From NCBI GenBank assembly GCA_947630375.1, contig CANRHH010000018.1, positions 1 through 50,435 of the forward strand: DNA of 50,435 nt, in the 5' to 3' direction. A program made the position numbers and the translations under genes. Of this stretch, positions 24,943 to 32,420 are shown piece by piece. The stretch is from an uncultured Oscillospiraceae bacterium. Its GTDB lineage: Bacteria > Bacillota > Clostridia > Oscillospirales > Oscillospiraceae. The notes beneath the pieces were generated by a model. It was not told the origin of the DNA. It made no database searches and was given only the letters and a program-made list of their open reading frames with translations. Positions within the stretch are counted from its first letter, which is position 1; the number at the start of each line of letters is the position of its first letter.

Positions 24943-25239
24943 TTATTCCGCGCGCAGGGTGATCAAACGGCGAAGGATGCCGTCGGTGATGCCGAGGATA
25001 CGGTCCAGCTCGGCGGGGAACTCGGGCCCGCTGGTGAACTTCATCAGCACATAGTAGCCTTCGGAAATGTAGTTGATCTCATAGGCCAGCTTCCGCTTGC
25101 CCATCTCCTCCAACTCTTCCAGCGTACCATTTGCCTCCACAAGAGCCTTGAACTTCTCCACCACTGCGGCGGTCTGCTCTTCGGTGAAGTTCGGGTTGAT
25201 GATGTACATAGCCTCGTACTTTTCACTTGCTTTTGCCAT
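24943..25239 (-). CDS. rpsF: 30S ribosomal protein S6
   Basis: The 98-residue protein is S6: KYEAMYIINPNFTEEQ at the start, K-R-K-L-A-Y-E-I-x-Y near residue 70, and GYYVLMKF. It heads the rpsF-ssb-rpsR operon. AAAAGGAGG lies seven bases before ATG 25239. A near-consensus promoter at 25349-25376 gives a leader of about 100 bases with a CCCCGGCC/GGCCGGGG-type hairpin. In many bacteria such leaders bind the S6:S18 pair for feedback control, which is plausible here but unproven. Confidence 0.97.
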   Translation of the reverse strand: MAKASEKYEAMYIINPNFTEEQTAAVVEKFKALVEANGTLEELEEMGKRKLAYEINYISEGYYVLMKFTSGPEFPAELDRILGITDGILRRLITLRAE

Positions 25240-25342
25240 GGTTGCACCTCCTTTTGGTCATATGGCCCCCGCTCACGGCGGGAGCAAGGATCTCCGGCCC
25301 CGGAAAAAGGCCGGGGCTTGCTCTTTTCCAAAATAAGCAAGC
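25240..25342 (-). promoter_or_regulatory. rpsF leader, possible S6:S18 autoregulatory region
   Basis: The untranslated leader contains two inverted repeats on the minus strand: one built on GCCCCGG..CCGGGGC around TTTTT, and one on CTCCCGCC/GGGCGG-like GC blocks near the ribosome binding site. The location fits the known S6:S18 leader RNA, but I could not align the conserved CCG bulge with certainty. Confidence 0.35.
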
Positions 25343-25348
25343 CCTATT

Positions 25349-25376
25349 ATTATACCGGTTTTTCCCGGAATGTCAA
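25349..25376 (-). promoter_or_regulatory. Promoter of rpsF-ssb-rpsR
   Basis: A perfect TTGACA and perfect TATAAT are separated by 16 bases on the minus strand. Confidence 0.85.
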
Positions 25377-25418
25377 GGCTTTTTTCCCGGTTTCCGCCTG
25401 TTTTCCGGCCCGGGGCGA

Positions 25419-25643
25419 TCATGACGGCGCATCCAGCCGCTCCAGTAGGCCCGCGATCTCCTGCCGGAGCTGCCGGTCCTCCGGCGTGGGGGCGGCGATC
25501 CGCGCCCAGAGCGCCAGCGCCTCCCGGCCCCGGCGCAGCGCCTCGCCCAGCAGCTCGTCCCCTGCCTCCGCACAGGCCGCCGCCTTGGCGTACTCTGTAT
25601 AGACCGCCCGGCGCAGCGCTTTCTCTCCCCGGTCCGTCCCCAT
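25419..25643 (-). CDS. Small 74-residue protein, unknown
   Basis: The predicted protein is helical, rich in Ala, Arg, Leu and Glu, with repeated amphipathic stretches (KALRRAVYTEYAKAAACAE, RQLRQEIAGLLERLDAPS), and has no membrane segment. I do not recognise it. Support for a real gene comes from GGGGGAG about eight bases before ATG 25643 and from a perfect TTGACA-17-TATAAT promoter upstream (25682-25710) that overlaps an 18-base palindrome. It is divergent from an XRE repressor gene, which most likely controls it. Confidence 0.6.
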   Translation of the reverse strand: MGTDRGEKALRRAVYTEYAKAAACAEAGDELLGEALRRGREALALWARIAAPTPEDRQLRQEIAGLLERLDAPS

Positions 25644-25681
25644 CTCCGGTTCTCCCCCTTCTTTTCGGTCTGTTTGGGGAA

Positions 25682-25710
25682 ATTATAAACTATAGTTTAT
25701 ACAATGTCAA
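25682..25710 (-). promoter_or_regulatory. Consensus promoter for the 74-residue protein
   Basis: Perfect TTGACA and TATAAT are separated by exactly 17 bases on the minus strand. The palindrome at 25684-25701 covers most of the spacer and -10 region, an ideal site for repression. Confidence 0.8.
25684..25701. promoter_or_regulatory. 18-base perfect palindrome, probable XRE operator
   Basis: TATAAACTATAGTTTATA reads the same on both strands. A related AACCATAGTTT core lies at 25709-25719 and a TTATAGTTGTTA core at 25734-25745. Spaced related sites between divergent genes are typical of Cro/C1-type operators. Confidence 0.6.
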
Positions 25711-25717
25711 CCATAGT

Positions 25718-25746
25718 TTGTTCTAACTTTCGCTTATAGTTGTTAT
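25718..25746 (+). promoter_or_regulatory. Promoter for the XRE repressor gene
   Basis: TTGTTC and TGTTAT are separated by 17 bases. It is weaker than the divergent promoter, and related operator-like cores overlap it. Confidence 0.45.
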
Positions 25747-25784
25747 CATCTATACCATAGATGAATACGAAAGAGGGAGACCGT

Positions 25785-26114
25785 ATGGGAAACGAGGAGA
25801 TACTCCGAAGCATGGGGGAGCGGATCAGCCTCCGGCGGCGGCAGCTGCGGCTGACCCAGGAGGAGCTGGCGGACCGGATGGACGTGTCCCCCCAGATGAT
25901 CTCGTACACGGAGCAGGGCCGGAAGGCCATCCGGCCGGAGAATTTGATCAAGCTCTGCGCGGCGCTGGATGTGAGCGCGGACTATGTGCTCACCGGCCGG
26001 GCCGACGGGGCGGAGGCCGGCCGGCTGGCGGAGAAGCTGTCCCGCCTGCCGTCGGAGGAGTTGAGATTGGTGGAGGAGATCGTGGACCGCTGCCTGGCAT
26101 TGGCGGACCGCTGA
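25785..26114 (+). CDS. XRE-family repressor
   Basis: The 109-residue protein has a Cro/C1 helix-turn-helix at about residues 12-68 (LRLTQEELADRMDVSPQMISYTEQGRKAI, LIKLCAALDVSADYVLTG). A short helical tail of about 40 residues, probably for dimerisation, follows. I chose ATG 25785, with GAGGGAGA upstream; an upstream in-frame ATG at 25761 has no ribosome binding site. It is divergent from the 74-residue protein gene across an operator-rich gap, so it most likely represses that gene and itself. Confidence 0.85.
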   Translation: MGNEEILRSMGERISLRRRQLRLTQEELADRMDVSPQMISYTEQGRKAIRPENLIKLCAALDVSADYVLTGRADGAEAGRLAEKLSRLPSEELRLVEEIVDRCLALADR

Positions 26115-26157
26115 GGGGAACTTCTTTATTAATTTTTCGGTTTCTGCGCTTCGGCAC

Positions 26158-26185
26158 TTGCAAATCCGGCGCAGGATGGTAAAAT
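26158..26185 (+). promoter_or_regulatory. Promoter for the envelope operon
   Basis: TTGCAA and TAAAAT are separated by 16 bases, about 30 bases upstream of the 26217 start codon. Confidence 0.5.
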
Positions 26186-26216
26186 AAAGAAGATATATAT
26201 AAAATGGGAGTCATGC

Positions 26217-27005
26217 ATGAAAGCATTGATCGAAAACATAGCCGCCGGTGTGCCCCCGGTGCTGACCGCCGAGGCGGCCTCCCGGAGCAGGGACGGAGGG
26301 CTTGGCCTGTTCTTAGCGGGGATCGGCATCCTGGCCTTCCTTCTGGCCGCGCTGGTCCTCCTGATCAGCCTGCGGCGGAGGCACCGGCTGAACCTGTTCT
26401 ACGCCCTGCTGGCGGTGCTGGCCGCCGGCGCGGCCATGTGCCTGTGCCTGGTGGCCGGCTCTTTGGGGACCGTGGTGGCCCAGCCTACAGGAGACCCGCA
26501 GGAGGCCGTCACCGGCTTCTTTGACGCGCTCTGCGCCGGGGACTATGAGGGGTCCTGCGCCTATCTGGACGGAGTGACGGACCTGGGCCTGAGCGGCCAG
26601 CCGTCGGACCCGGTGGGACAGGCCATGTTCGCCGCCCTCCGGGAGAGTTATGCCTACGAGCTCAGCGGCAGCTGCGCTCAGGATCAGCTCTCTGCCCGCC
26701 AGGAGGTGCGCTTTACCTATCTGGATCTGACCGCCATCGCCCCGGATGTGGAGGAGGCGACCATGGAGGTGCTGGACGGCTTTGTCAAGGAGCGGCCCCG
26801 CGCCCAGGTGTACGATGAGGACAATCATTATCTGCCCCAGGTAGCCCAGGAGGCCTACGCCGCGGCGGTGGACCAGGTGCTGGCCCGGGCCGGGGACTAC
26901 TATGTGACTGACAGCCTCCAGCTGGATCTGCGCTATGTGGACGGCGTGTGGCTGCTGGCCCCCCAGGCGGCCCTTCTCAAGGCCGTCACCGGCGGGGCCG
27001 CCTGA
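26217..27005 (+). CDS. Two-helix membrane protein of unknown function
   Basis: The 262-residue protein has two membrane segments (about residues 29-51 and 58-82) joined by a basic R-R-R-x-R loop. A soluble domain of about 170 residues follows, which should lie outside. That domain starts D-P-Q-E-A-V-T-G-F-F-D-A-L-C-A-G-D-Y, a pattern common in NTF2-like and DUF4878/DUF5105-type extracytoplasmic domains of Firmicutes. I do not assign a family. It heads an operon with an NAGPA-type glycosidase (33-base gap) and an Lgt-like protein, which suggests an envelope role. Confidence 0.72.
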   Translation: MKALIENIAAGVPPVLTAEAASRSRDGGLGLFLAGIGILAFLLAALVLLISLRRRHRLNLFYALLAVLAAGAAMCLCLVAGSLGTVVAQPTGDPQEAVTGFFDALCAGDYEGSCAYLDGVTDLGLSGQPSDPVGQAMFAALRESYAYELSGSCAQDQLSARQEVRFTYLDLTAIAPDVEEATMEVLDGFVKERPRAQVYDEDNHYLPQVAQEAYAAAVDQVLARAGDYYVTDSLQLDLRYVDGVWLLAPQAALLKAVTGGAA

Positions 27006-27038
27006 GCGGGAAGCACAAAAGGAAACCGGAGAGTGCCC

Positions 27039-28643
27039 ATGAGCAGCAAAGAATACGAATTTAATATAGACGACATTTTGTCGGAGTTCTACGCGGAGCA
27101 GTCCGCCCAGGAGGCGCCCCCTCCCGAGCCGGCGCCGTCTTTCTCCGCGCCCGAAAGGCCGGCCCCCATGCCGGAAGCGGCCGCCGAACCGGCGCCGGTG
27201 CGCCGCGGCACGCCTGCCCGGCAGGAAAAGCGCCCCGCCGGGCGGAGCGCCGGCGGCGAAAAAAGGCCCCGGGAAGCGCAGCCGGAGCGGCGGGAGCGTC
27301 CGGCTGCCCGGGAGGCGCTGCTTCAGGTGCCGGAGCTCCCGGAGCAGGCGCCGGCCGCCTGGCCCCAGGAGCCGGAGCGGCGGGAGGAGCCCTACGCCGG
27401 CCACGGCCGGTCCGGGCAGCCGGAAGTCTATCCGCCGGTGCCGGAGGACGACGAGGAGGACGCCCCGGAGCACTCCCGGGCCATGGCCTTCTTTATCGGC
27501 CTGGGCCGGGCGGTGCTGAGCCTCATATTCGGCCTGCTGGCCCTGCTGGTGCTGGGCTGGATGCTGCTGAACGTGCACCCGGACGCCGGGGCCCGGTCGG
27601 CGGCGCCCGGGATCAGCGGCTCCCGGATGGACCTGATGGCGGAGCTGAACAACTTCTCCAACAACGCCGCCAGCGACGCTTTGAGCGACCTGACTTATAT
27701 CCCCAAGATCTATACCATCCCGGAAAACGCCACCTCCGCGCCGGTGCCGGATCCGTCCTGTTTTCACACCACGGATAATCCCCAGGAAGTCATGGATGTG
27801 ATCGCCGCCGCCGGCGGGCTGCTGGACGGGCAGCAGGTGGCCTTTGACCCCAATGCCCAGTTCCAGGAGGGCAAACCCATCCACTATTACTACGATGAGA
27901 CCATCCTGGCCATCGTCTGGAAAGAGATCATCCAGGACAAGTGCTGCACCTGCGCGGAGATCAAGGTGGCCGACGGGTCCCAGATCCGCCGCAAGCTGGC
28001 GGACGACACCTACGGTTCCGCCATTCAGCTCTACGCCACGGCCATGTCCGAACAGGCCAACGCCGTGGTGACCCTCAGCGGGGACTTCTATGCCTTCCGG
28101 AATTTGGGCATCACCGTCTACCAGCGGGAGGTGTACCGCTGCAACCCGGCCCAGGTGGATTCCTGCTTTGTCACCGCCTCCGGGGACCTGCTCTTCTCCT
28201 ACGCCGGGGAGCTGATGCAGAAGGAGGAGGCCCAGGCCTTTGTGGACAGCAACGACGTGGTCTTTGCCGTGGCCTTCGGCCCCGTGCTGGTGGATAACGG
28301 AGAGCTGCGCGATGTGGGCAGCCTGGTGAGCTATCCCATCGGGGAGATCAACCGGACCTATTCCCGCACCGGCATCGGCCTGCTGGGAGAGCGGCACTAT
28401 TTCTGCATGACCATCAACTACGACGATGGCTACCGGGTGGCCGCCACGCTGCCCCAGCTGGCCCAGTTTATGTACGACAAGGGCTGCGTCAAGGCATACA
28501 ACCTGGACGGCGGGCAGACCTCGGTCATCGCGGTCCAGGGGGAGGCCATCAACCATATCGACGTGATCAACGGGCAGAGCGAACGGGTGGTCAGCGACAT
28601 CATCTATTTCGCCTCCGCTCTTCCGGAGGAGGCGGACCAATGA
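27039..28643 (+). CDS. Membrane-anchored phosphodiester glycosidase (NAGPA) family protein
   Basis: The 534-residue protein has a short motif at the N-terminus (EYEFNIDDILSEFYAE) and a disordered Pro/Glu/Arg-rich cytoplasmic stretch (about 20-148). One membrane segment (about 149-178) and an external domain ending in NAGPA/exopolysaccharide phosphodiester glycosidase features follow: L-S-G-D-F-Y-A-F-R-N (near 348), F-G-P-V-L-V-D-N-G, and N-L-D-G-G-Q-T-S near 490. Members remove N-acetylglucosamine or similar sugars from phosphodiesters. I chose ATG 27039 because CCGGAG lies upstream. Four-base overlap with the next gene. Substrate may be teichoic acid or a phosphoglycan. Confidence 0.85.
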   Translation: MSSKEYEFNIDDILSEFYAEQSAQEAPPPEPAPSFSAPERPAPMPEAAAEPAPVRRGTPARQEKRPAGRSAGGEKRPREAQPERRERPAAREALLQVPELPEQAPAAWPQEPERREEPYAGHGRSGQPEVYPPVPEDDEEDAPEHSRAMAFFIGLGRAVLSLIFGLLALLVLGWMLLNVHPDAGARSAAPGISGSRMDLMAELNNFSNNAASDALSDLTYIPKIYTIPENATSAPVPDPSCFHTTDNPQEVMDVIAAAGGLLDGQQVAFDPNAQFQEGKPIHYYYDETILAIVWKEIIQDKCCTCAEIKVADGSQIRRKLADDTYGSAIQLYATAMSEQANAVVTLSGDFYAFRNLGITVYQREVYRCNPAQVDSCFVTASGDLLFSYAGELMQKEEAQAFVDSNDVVFAVAFGPVLVDNGELRDVGSLVSYPIGEINRTYSRTGIGLLGERHYFCMTINYDDGYRVAATLPQLAQFMYDKGCVKAYNLDGGQTSVIAVQGEAINHIDVINGQSERVVSDIIYFASALPEEADQ

Positions 28644-29650
28644 CAGAGAATATTGCGATCTACACCGGAGATTTTTCCGTTTACTGGAGCTCTATCCTGA
28701 TCTGCCTGGCGGTGATCGCCTGGTTCTTCCTGAGCCTGGCGGTGTACGCCCCCCGGGGGCGGGCCTCGGCCTTGTGGGTGTTCCTGCCCATCGGGACGGT
28801 CCTGTCCCTGCTCCTGTCCCGGCTGATCCACTGGTATTGCCATGCGGAGAATTACGGGAGCCTGAAAGCCGCGTTTACGGACTTCTCCCTGGGGAGCTAC
28901 TGCCTGCCCGGCGTGCTGCTGGGGGTCACGCTGGCGGTGCTGCTGGTGCGGCTGCTGCATCTCTCGGACAGCGCCGGGCGCATGTTTGACGCGCTGGCCC
29001 CCGGCGCGGCCCTGGGCTTTGCCCTCATCCGGCTCAGCGCCCTGTTCAACAACTCCTGCCGGGGGAAGATCGTCATCACCGACCCGGCCTATCAGCGCCT
29101 GCCCATCGCCGCGGCCTATAAGACTGCCGCCGGCGTGGCGGACTACCGCTTTGCCACGTTTTTTGTGCACTTCCTGCTGCTGCTGCTGTTGGCGGGGCTG
29201 CTGCTGCGCTTCTACTACAAGCGCGGCCGGAGGCCCATGAAGAGCGGGCCCCGCTGCGGGCACACGGCGCTGCTGTTCCTGCTGCTTTACAGCGCCACGG
29301 AGATCGTGCTGGACAGCACCCGGTATGACTCCAGCTTTCTCCGGTCCAACGGCTTTGTGAGCCTGGTCCAGATCCTGAGCGCCCTGTCCATTTTAGGCGT
29401 GCTGGTGTTCTACAGTGTGCACTCCGTCCGGGCCAACGGCCTGCATTTTTACCACTTCCCCCTGTGGCTCGGATTCCTGGCCTCGGTGGGCGTGGCGGGA
29501 TATATGGAGTACCTGGTCCAGCGGCACGGGGACTGGTACCTGAAATGCTACGGCGCCATGTCCGGCTGCTGCCTGCTGATGTGCCTGATCGTATATATCA
29601 TGTATCTGACGGTGTGCCAGAAGCGCCGCAAGCGTCCGGCGGAAGAATAG
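28640..29650 (+). CDS. Lgt-like membrane protein (prolipoprotein diacylglyceryl transferase family)
   Basis: The 336-residue protein has about eight membrane segments. It resembles Lgt in order and length: GSYCLPGVLLGV (in Lgt, the substrate loop), then G-F-A-L-I-R-L-S-A-L-F-N-N at about residues 132-144, which corresponds to the Lgt signature G-R-x-G-N-F-x-N. It ends in Lgt-like C-terminal helices with E-I-V-L-D-S-x-R-Y-D. The canonical GR-GN pattern is altered, so it may not be the housekeeping Lgt. It overlaps the NAGPA gene (ATGA). A strong terminator follows. It may be a variant lipoprotein or lipid transferase. Confidence 0.7.
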   Translation: MTENIAIYTGDFSVYWSSILICLAVIAWFFLSLAVYAPRGRASALWVFLPIGTVLSLLLSRLIHWYCHAENYGSLKAAFTDFSLGSYCLPGVLLGVTLAVLLVRLLHLSDSAGRMFDALAPGAALGFALIRLSALFNNSCRGKIVITDPAYQRLPIAAAYKTAAGVADYRFATFFVHFLLLLLLAGLLLRFYYKRGRRPMKSGPRCGHTALLFLLLYSATEIVLDSTRYDSSFLRSNGFVSLVQILSALSILGVLVFYSVHSVRANGLHFYHFPLWLGFLASVGVAGYMEYLVQRHGDWYLKCYGAMSGCCLLMCLIVYIMYLTVCQKRRKRPAEE

Positions 29651-29652
29651 AG

Positions 29653-29697
29653 AAAAAAACGGGGAGCCGTTCATCACGAACGGCTCCCCGTTTTTTC
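29653..29697. terminator. Bidirectional terminator between Lgt-like and EFR1 genes
   Basis: ACGGGGAGCCGTTC pairs with GAACGGCTCCCCGT and is flanked by A and T runs, serving two convergent transcripts. Confidence 0.9.
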
Positions 29698-29707
29698 TGC
29701 GTATGTT

Positions 29708-30490
29708 TCAGTCGATATGGAGCACGGTCTCGGTCAGCTCCGCGGCGGTCACATGGGGGTTGTGATACCGCTCCCGCTTGACGGTGGCGCCGCCCATGTG
29801 GATGGCGCCGGCGGGACAGAACTGCAGGCAGCCCAGGCACTGGACACAGTCCTTGCCGAAGACGGGCTTGCCGTTCTCCAGCCGGATGTTCCCCCGGGGG
29901 CAGAGCTTGGCGCACTGGCCGCAGCTGACACAGGCGTCAGAGACCTGGAGCTTGGCGGCCTTCTTCAGGGACAGCTTGGGCCAGAGGGCGGCTTCCATCT
30001 TGTTGAAGGCCGGGGCGGCGGGCTTGCCGGAGAGCTTCTTGCCGGCCAGCACGTCGCTGGTCACCCGGGCGGCCAGCTCCTCGGAGCGCTTCTGGGCCTT
30101 GTCCGCCTTCAGAGGCGGCATCATCATGCTGTGGGGCATGAGCCAGATGCAGGCGCTCTGGTGGGAGATGACGGACCAGTAGTCCAGATCCACAATGGAG
30201 TCGATGATGCTCAGGCCCAGGCCGGGGTAGGCCGCGCAGCTGCACACGGCAAACTTATAGGCGTCCGGCCCGATGGCGATGCGGCGGACATACTCCTCCA
30301 CCTTGCCGGGCAGCCCCCCGGCGTAGCAGGGGAAGACGAAGCCCACCCGCTCGGCGTTCAGCACGTTGGTGACCGCCGGGGCCTTGCGCATCAGGACAAT
30401 GTCCGTGTCTCCCAGGCCCTTGGCGATGTTCTTGGCGATATCCAGGCAGTTGCCTGTGCCGGAAAAACAGAATATGACGTTCTTGCTCAC
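29708..30490 (-). CDS. EFR1-type flavodoxin-ferredoxin fusion
   Basis: The 260-residue protein has a flavodoxin-like N-terminal domain (about residues 1-150; F-C-F-S-G-T-G-N-C-L, VFPCYAGGLPGKV) and a C-terminal ferredoxin with two 4Fe-4S motifs (CVSCGQCAKLCP and CVQCLGCLQFCP, about 182-216). The family carries electrons in anaerobes. The start is GTG 30490 with AAGGAGG upstream. The dCMP deaminase gene ends 51 bases upstream on the same strand, so the two could share a transcript. The redox partner is not identified. Confidence 0.9.
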   Translation of the reverse strand: MSKNVIFCFSGTGNCLDIAKNIAKGLGDTDIVLMRKAPAVTNVLNAERVGFVFPCYAGGLPGKVEEYVRRIAIGPDAYKFAVCSCAAYPGLGLSIIDSIVDLDYWSVISHQSACIWLMPHSMMMPPLKADKAQKRSEELAARVTSDVLAGKKLSGKPAAPAFNKMEAALWPKLSLKKAAKLQVSDACVSCGQCAKLCPRGNIRLENGKPVFGKDCVQCLGCLQFCPAGAIHMGGATVKRERYHNPHVTAAELTETVLHID

Positions 30491-30541
30491 AGTCGGTTCC
30501 TCCTTATTAAAAATACAAAATGACTTACACAGCGCCCGCCG

Positions 30542-31027
30542 TCAGATGAGGGAGAAAATGGAGTCGTCGTTTTCGATCCAGTCGCTGACGGGGATGGTCT
30601 TGTACTCGGTCTCGGTGACCCGGATGACGATCTTGTCGATCCCGGCGTTGATGATCTGGCGCTTGCACATGGAGCAGGACATGGCGTCGTTCAAGAGCCG
30701 GTTGGTGGCCGCATCCCGGCCCACCAGGTAGATGGTGGCCCCCAGCATGTCCCGCCGGGAGGCGGAGATGATGGCGTTGGCCTCCGCGTGGACGCTGCGG
30801 CAGAGCTCATAGCGCTCTCCGGAGGGGATCTTCAGGGTCTCCCGGGTGCAGACGCCCAAGTCCGAGCAGTTGCGGCGGCCCCGGGGCGCGCCGTTGTAGC
30901 CGGTGGAGATGATCTCGTCGTTGCGCACGATGATGGCCCCGTATTTCCGGCGCAGACAGGTGGAGCGCTCCAGCACAGAGTCGGCAATGTCCAGATAATA
31001 GTTTTGCTTACTGGTACGGCTGTCCAT
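30542..31027 (-). CDS. dCMP/cytidine deaminase family protein (ComEB-like)
   Basis: The 161-residue protein has the zinc deaminase motif H-A-E-A-N (about residues 80-84) and P/S-C-S-M-C (about 116-120, here S-C-S-M-C). The N-terminus carries YYLDIADSVLERSTCLRRKYGA and the T-G-Y-N-G-A-P-R-G block typical of deoxycytidylate deaminases. It would make dUMP from dCMP in the cytosol for dTTP supply. The more usual proline before the second Cys pair is replaced by serine. It has a near-consensus promoter (31073-31101). Confidence 0.9.
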   Translation of the reverse strand: MDSRTSKQNYYLDIADSVLERSTCLRRKYGAIIVRNDEIISTGYNGAPRGRRNCSDLGVCTRETLKIPSGERYELCRSVHAEANAIISASRRDMLGATIYLVGRDAATNRLLNDAMSCSMCKRQIINAGIDKIVIRVTETEYKTIPVSDWIENDDSIFSLI

Positions 31028-31072
31028 AGAAAAAGCCTCCTTTCGCTCCGGGGGATCGGTACAATTATATTA

Positions 31073-31101
31073 AATATACAATAATTGCCCGGTCCCGTCA
31101 A
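31073..31101 (-). promoter_or_regulatory. Promoter of the dCMP deaminase gene
   Basis: TTGACG and TATATT are separated by 17 bases on the minus strand, about 45 bases before the ATG. Confidence 0.7.
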
Positions 31102-31131
31102 GAAGCTATAGCTTTTTTTGAAAGGCTGTGG

Positions 31132-31137
31132 TATAAT
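31132..31137 (+). promoter_or_regulatory. -10 element before queH
   Basis: A perfect TATAAT preceded by T-rich sequence, with a possible AGCTTT -35 at 16 bases. It supports a translation start well downstream of 31118 and argues for GTG 31220. Confidence 0.4.
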
Positions 31138-31219
31138 AGCCCTACAAAATTTTGATATTTTTGCCGGGGCAGGCGGGATCCTCTTCCAGCAGGCCCCGCA
31201 GAAGGAGGCCAGGTCCCTC

Positions 31220-31867
31220 GTGGAGCGGAATTACCAACGGGAACAGGAGGCGCTCATCGCCGGGCTTCAGGGGGAGCGGCCCCGGCTGCTGCTGCACAGC
31301 TGCTGCGGCCCCTGCTCCAGCTCTGTGCTGGAGCGGCTCTGTGAGCCCTTTGAGGTGACGCTGCTGTGGTATAACCCCAACCTGTACCCGGAGGCGGAAT
31401 ATGACCGGCGGCTGGAGACCCAGCTGCGGCTCCTGCGGGAGGCGGGGCTGGAGGAGAAGGTCCATGTGCTCCTGCGCCCCTGGCGCAGCGAGGACTATAC
31501 GGAGCGGATCCGGGGCCTGGAGAACGAGCCGGAGCACGGCCGCCGCTGCACCGTCTGCATCCGCCTGCGCTTAGAGGAGACGGCGAAGACCGCCAAGGAG
31601 CTGGGCTTTGCCTATTTCTGCACCACCCTCAGTCTCTCCCGGCACAAAAACGCCCCGCTCATCAACCGCCTGGGGGAGGAGCTGGCCGCCGCCTGGGGGG
31701 TGGCCTGGCTGCCCTCAGACTTCAAAAAGAAGGGCGGCGAGCTGCGCTCCCAGGAGCTGAGCCGGCAGTACGGCCTTTACCGGCAGAATTACTGCGGCTG
31801 CGCCTTTTCCCTGGCCGCCGCGGAGCGGCCGCAACAACAGAAGGAAGGAAACCACCCGGACCCATGA
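31220..31867 (+). CDS. queH: Epoxyqueuosine reductase QueH
   Basis: The 215-residue protein starts V-E-R-N-Y-Q-R-E and has the QueH motif L-L-H-S-C-C-G-P-C-S-S-S at about residues 26-37. It continues with YNPNLYPEAEYDRR, C-T-V-C-I-R-L-R-L (second cysteine pair) and N-Y-C-G-C near the end. QueH is the non-QueG enzyme that reduces epoxyqueuosine to queuosine in tRNA. I chose GTG 31220 because known QueH proteins start at the K/R-N-Y-Q block and AAGGAGG lies 11 bases upstream. The frame is open further upstream, but that would run past a likely -10 box. It overlaps queT by four bases. Confidence 0.92.
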   Translation: MERNYQREQEALIAGLQGERPRLLLHSCCGPCSSSVLERLCEPFEVTLLWYNPNLYPEAEYDRRLETQLRLLREAGLEEKVHVLLRPWRSEDYTERIRGLENEPEHGRRCTVCIRLRLEETAKTAKELGFAYFCTTLSLSRHKNAPLINRLGEELAAAWGVAWLPSDFKKKGGELRSQELSRQYGLYRQNYCGCAFSLAAAERPQQQKEGNHPDP

Positions 31868-32388
31868 AAGGAAACGCCCGTCTCATCGCCTTTTCCGCGC
31901 TGATCGGCGCGGCCTACGCCGCCGCCACCATTCTCCTGGCCCCCATCAGCTATGGGGCCGTCCAGTGCCGGGTCTCCGAGGTCCTGTGCATCCTGCCCTT
32001 TTTCCTCCCCGGCAGCGTCTGGGGGCTCTTTGTGGGCTGTGTGCTGGCAAACCTCTTCACCGGCAACGTGTTTGACATCGTCTTTGGCTCCCTGGCCACT
32101 CTGCTGGCCGGGCTTTGCACCGCCGCCCTGGGCAAGCGGGAGCACAGCATGAAAAACTGTGCCCTGGCCTGCCTGATGCCGGTGCTCTTCAACGCCGTCA
32201 TCGTGGGCGCGGTGATCACCGGGGCCTATATGGGCCTGCAGGTTTTTCAGAACTTCGGCGTCTTCGCCTTCAACGCCCTCACGGTGGGGCTGGGGGAGGC
32301 GGCGGTGCTCTATATCCTGGGCCTGCCCCTGATGCGGGCCCTGCCCAAGCAGACATTCTTCCGCGCGTTTTTGGAAAAGCTTCATTAA
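31864..32388 (+). CDS. queT: QueT-type queuosine precursor transporter S component
   Basis: The 174-residue protein has about five membrane segments and the QueT family pattern: FSALIGAAYAAATILLAPISYGAVQ at the start, VSEVLCILP and N-L-F-T-G-N-V-F-D-I-V-F-G. QueT is an ECF S component thought to bring in queuine or preQ precursors and needs a shared ECF module encoded elsewhere. The ATGA overlap with queH makes import and queuosine synthesis co-expressed. The galU gene follows after 32 bases. Confidence 0.92.
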   Translation: MKGNARLIAFSALIGAAYAAATILLAPISYGAVQCRVSEVLCILPFFLPGSVWGLFVGCVLANLFTGNVFDIVFGSLATLLAGLCTAALGKREHSMKNCALACLMPVLFNAVIVGAVITGAYMGLQVFQNFGVFAFNALTVGLGEAAVLYILGLPLMRALPKQTFFRAFLEKLH

Positions 32389-32420
32389 ACCCGAGATCGA
32401 CTGAAGAAAGGAGATTTGCC

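Noticed and set aside
26313-28640. 775-codon open frame on the minus strand
   Set aside because: It is antisense to the envelope operon, has no ribosome binding site or recognisable domain, and has typical antisense composition.
31118-31219. Longer N-terminus for QueH
   Set aside because: It would start upstream of a likely -10 box, has no ribosome binding site, and known QueH proteins begin at the N-Y-Q block.
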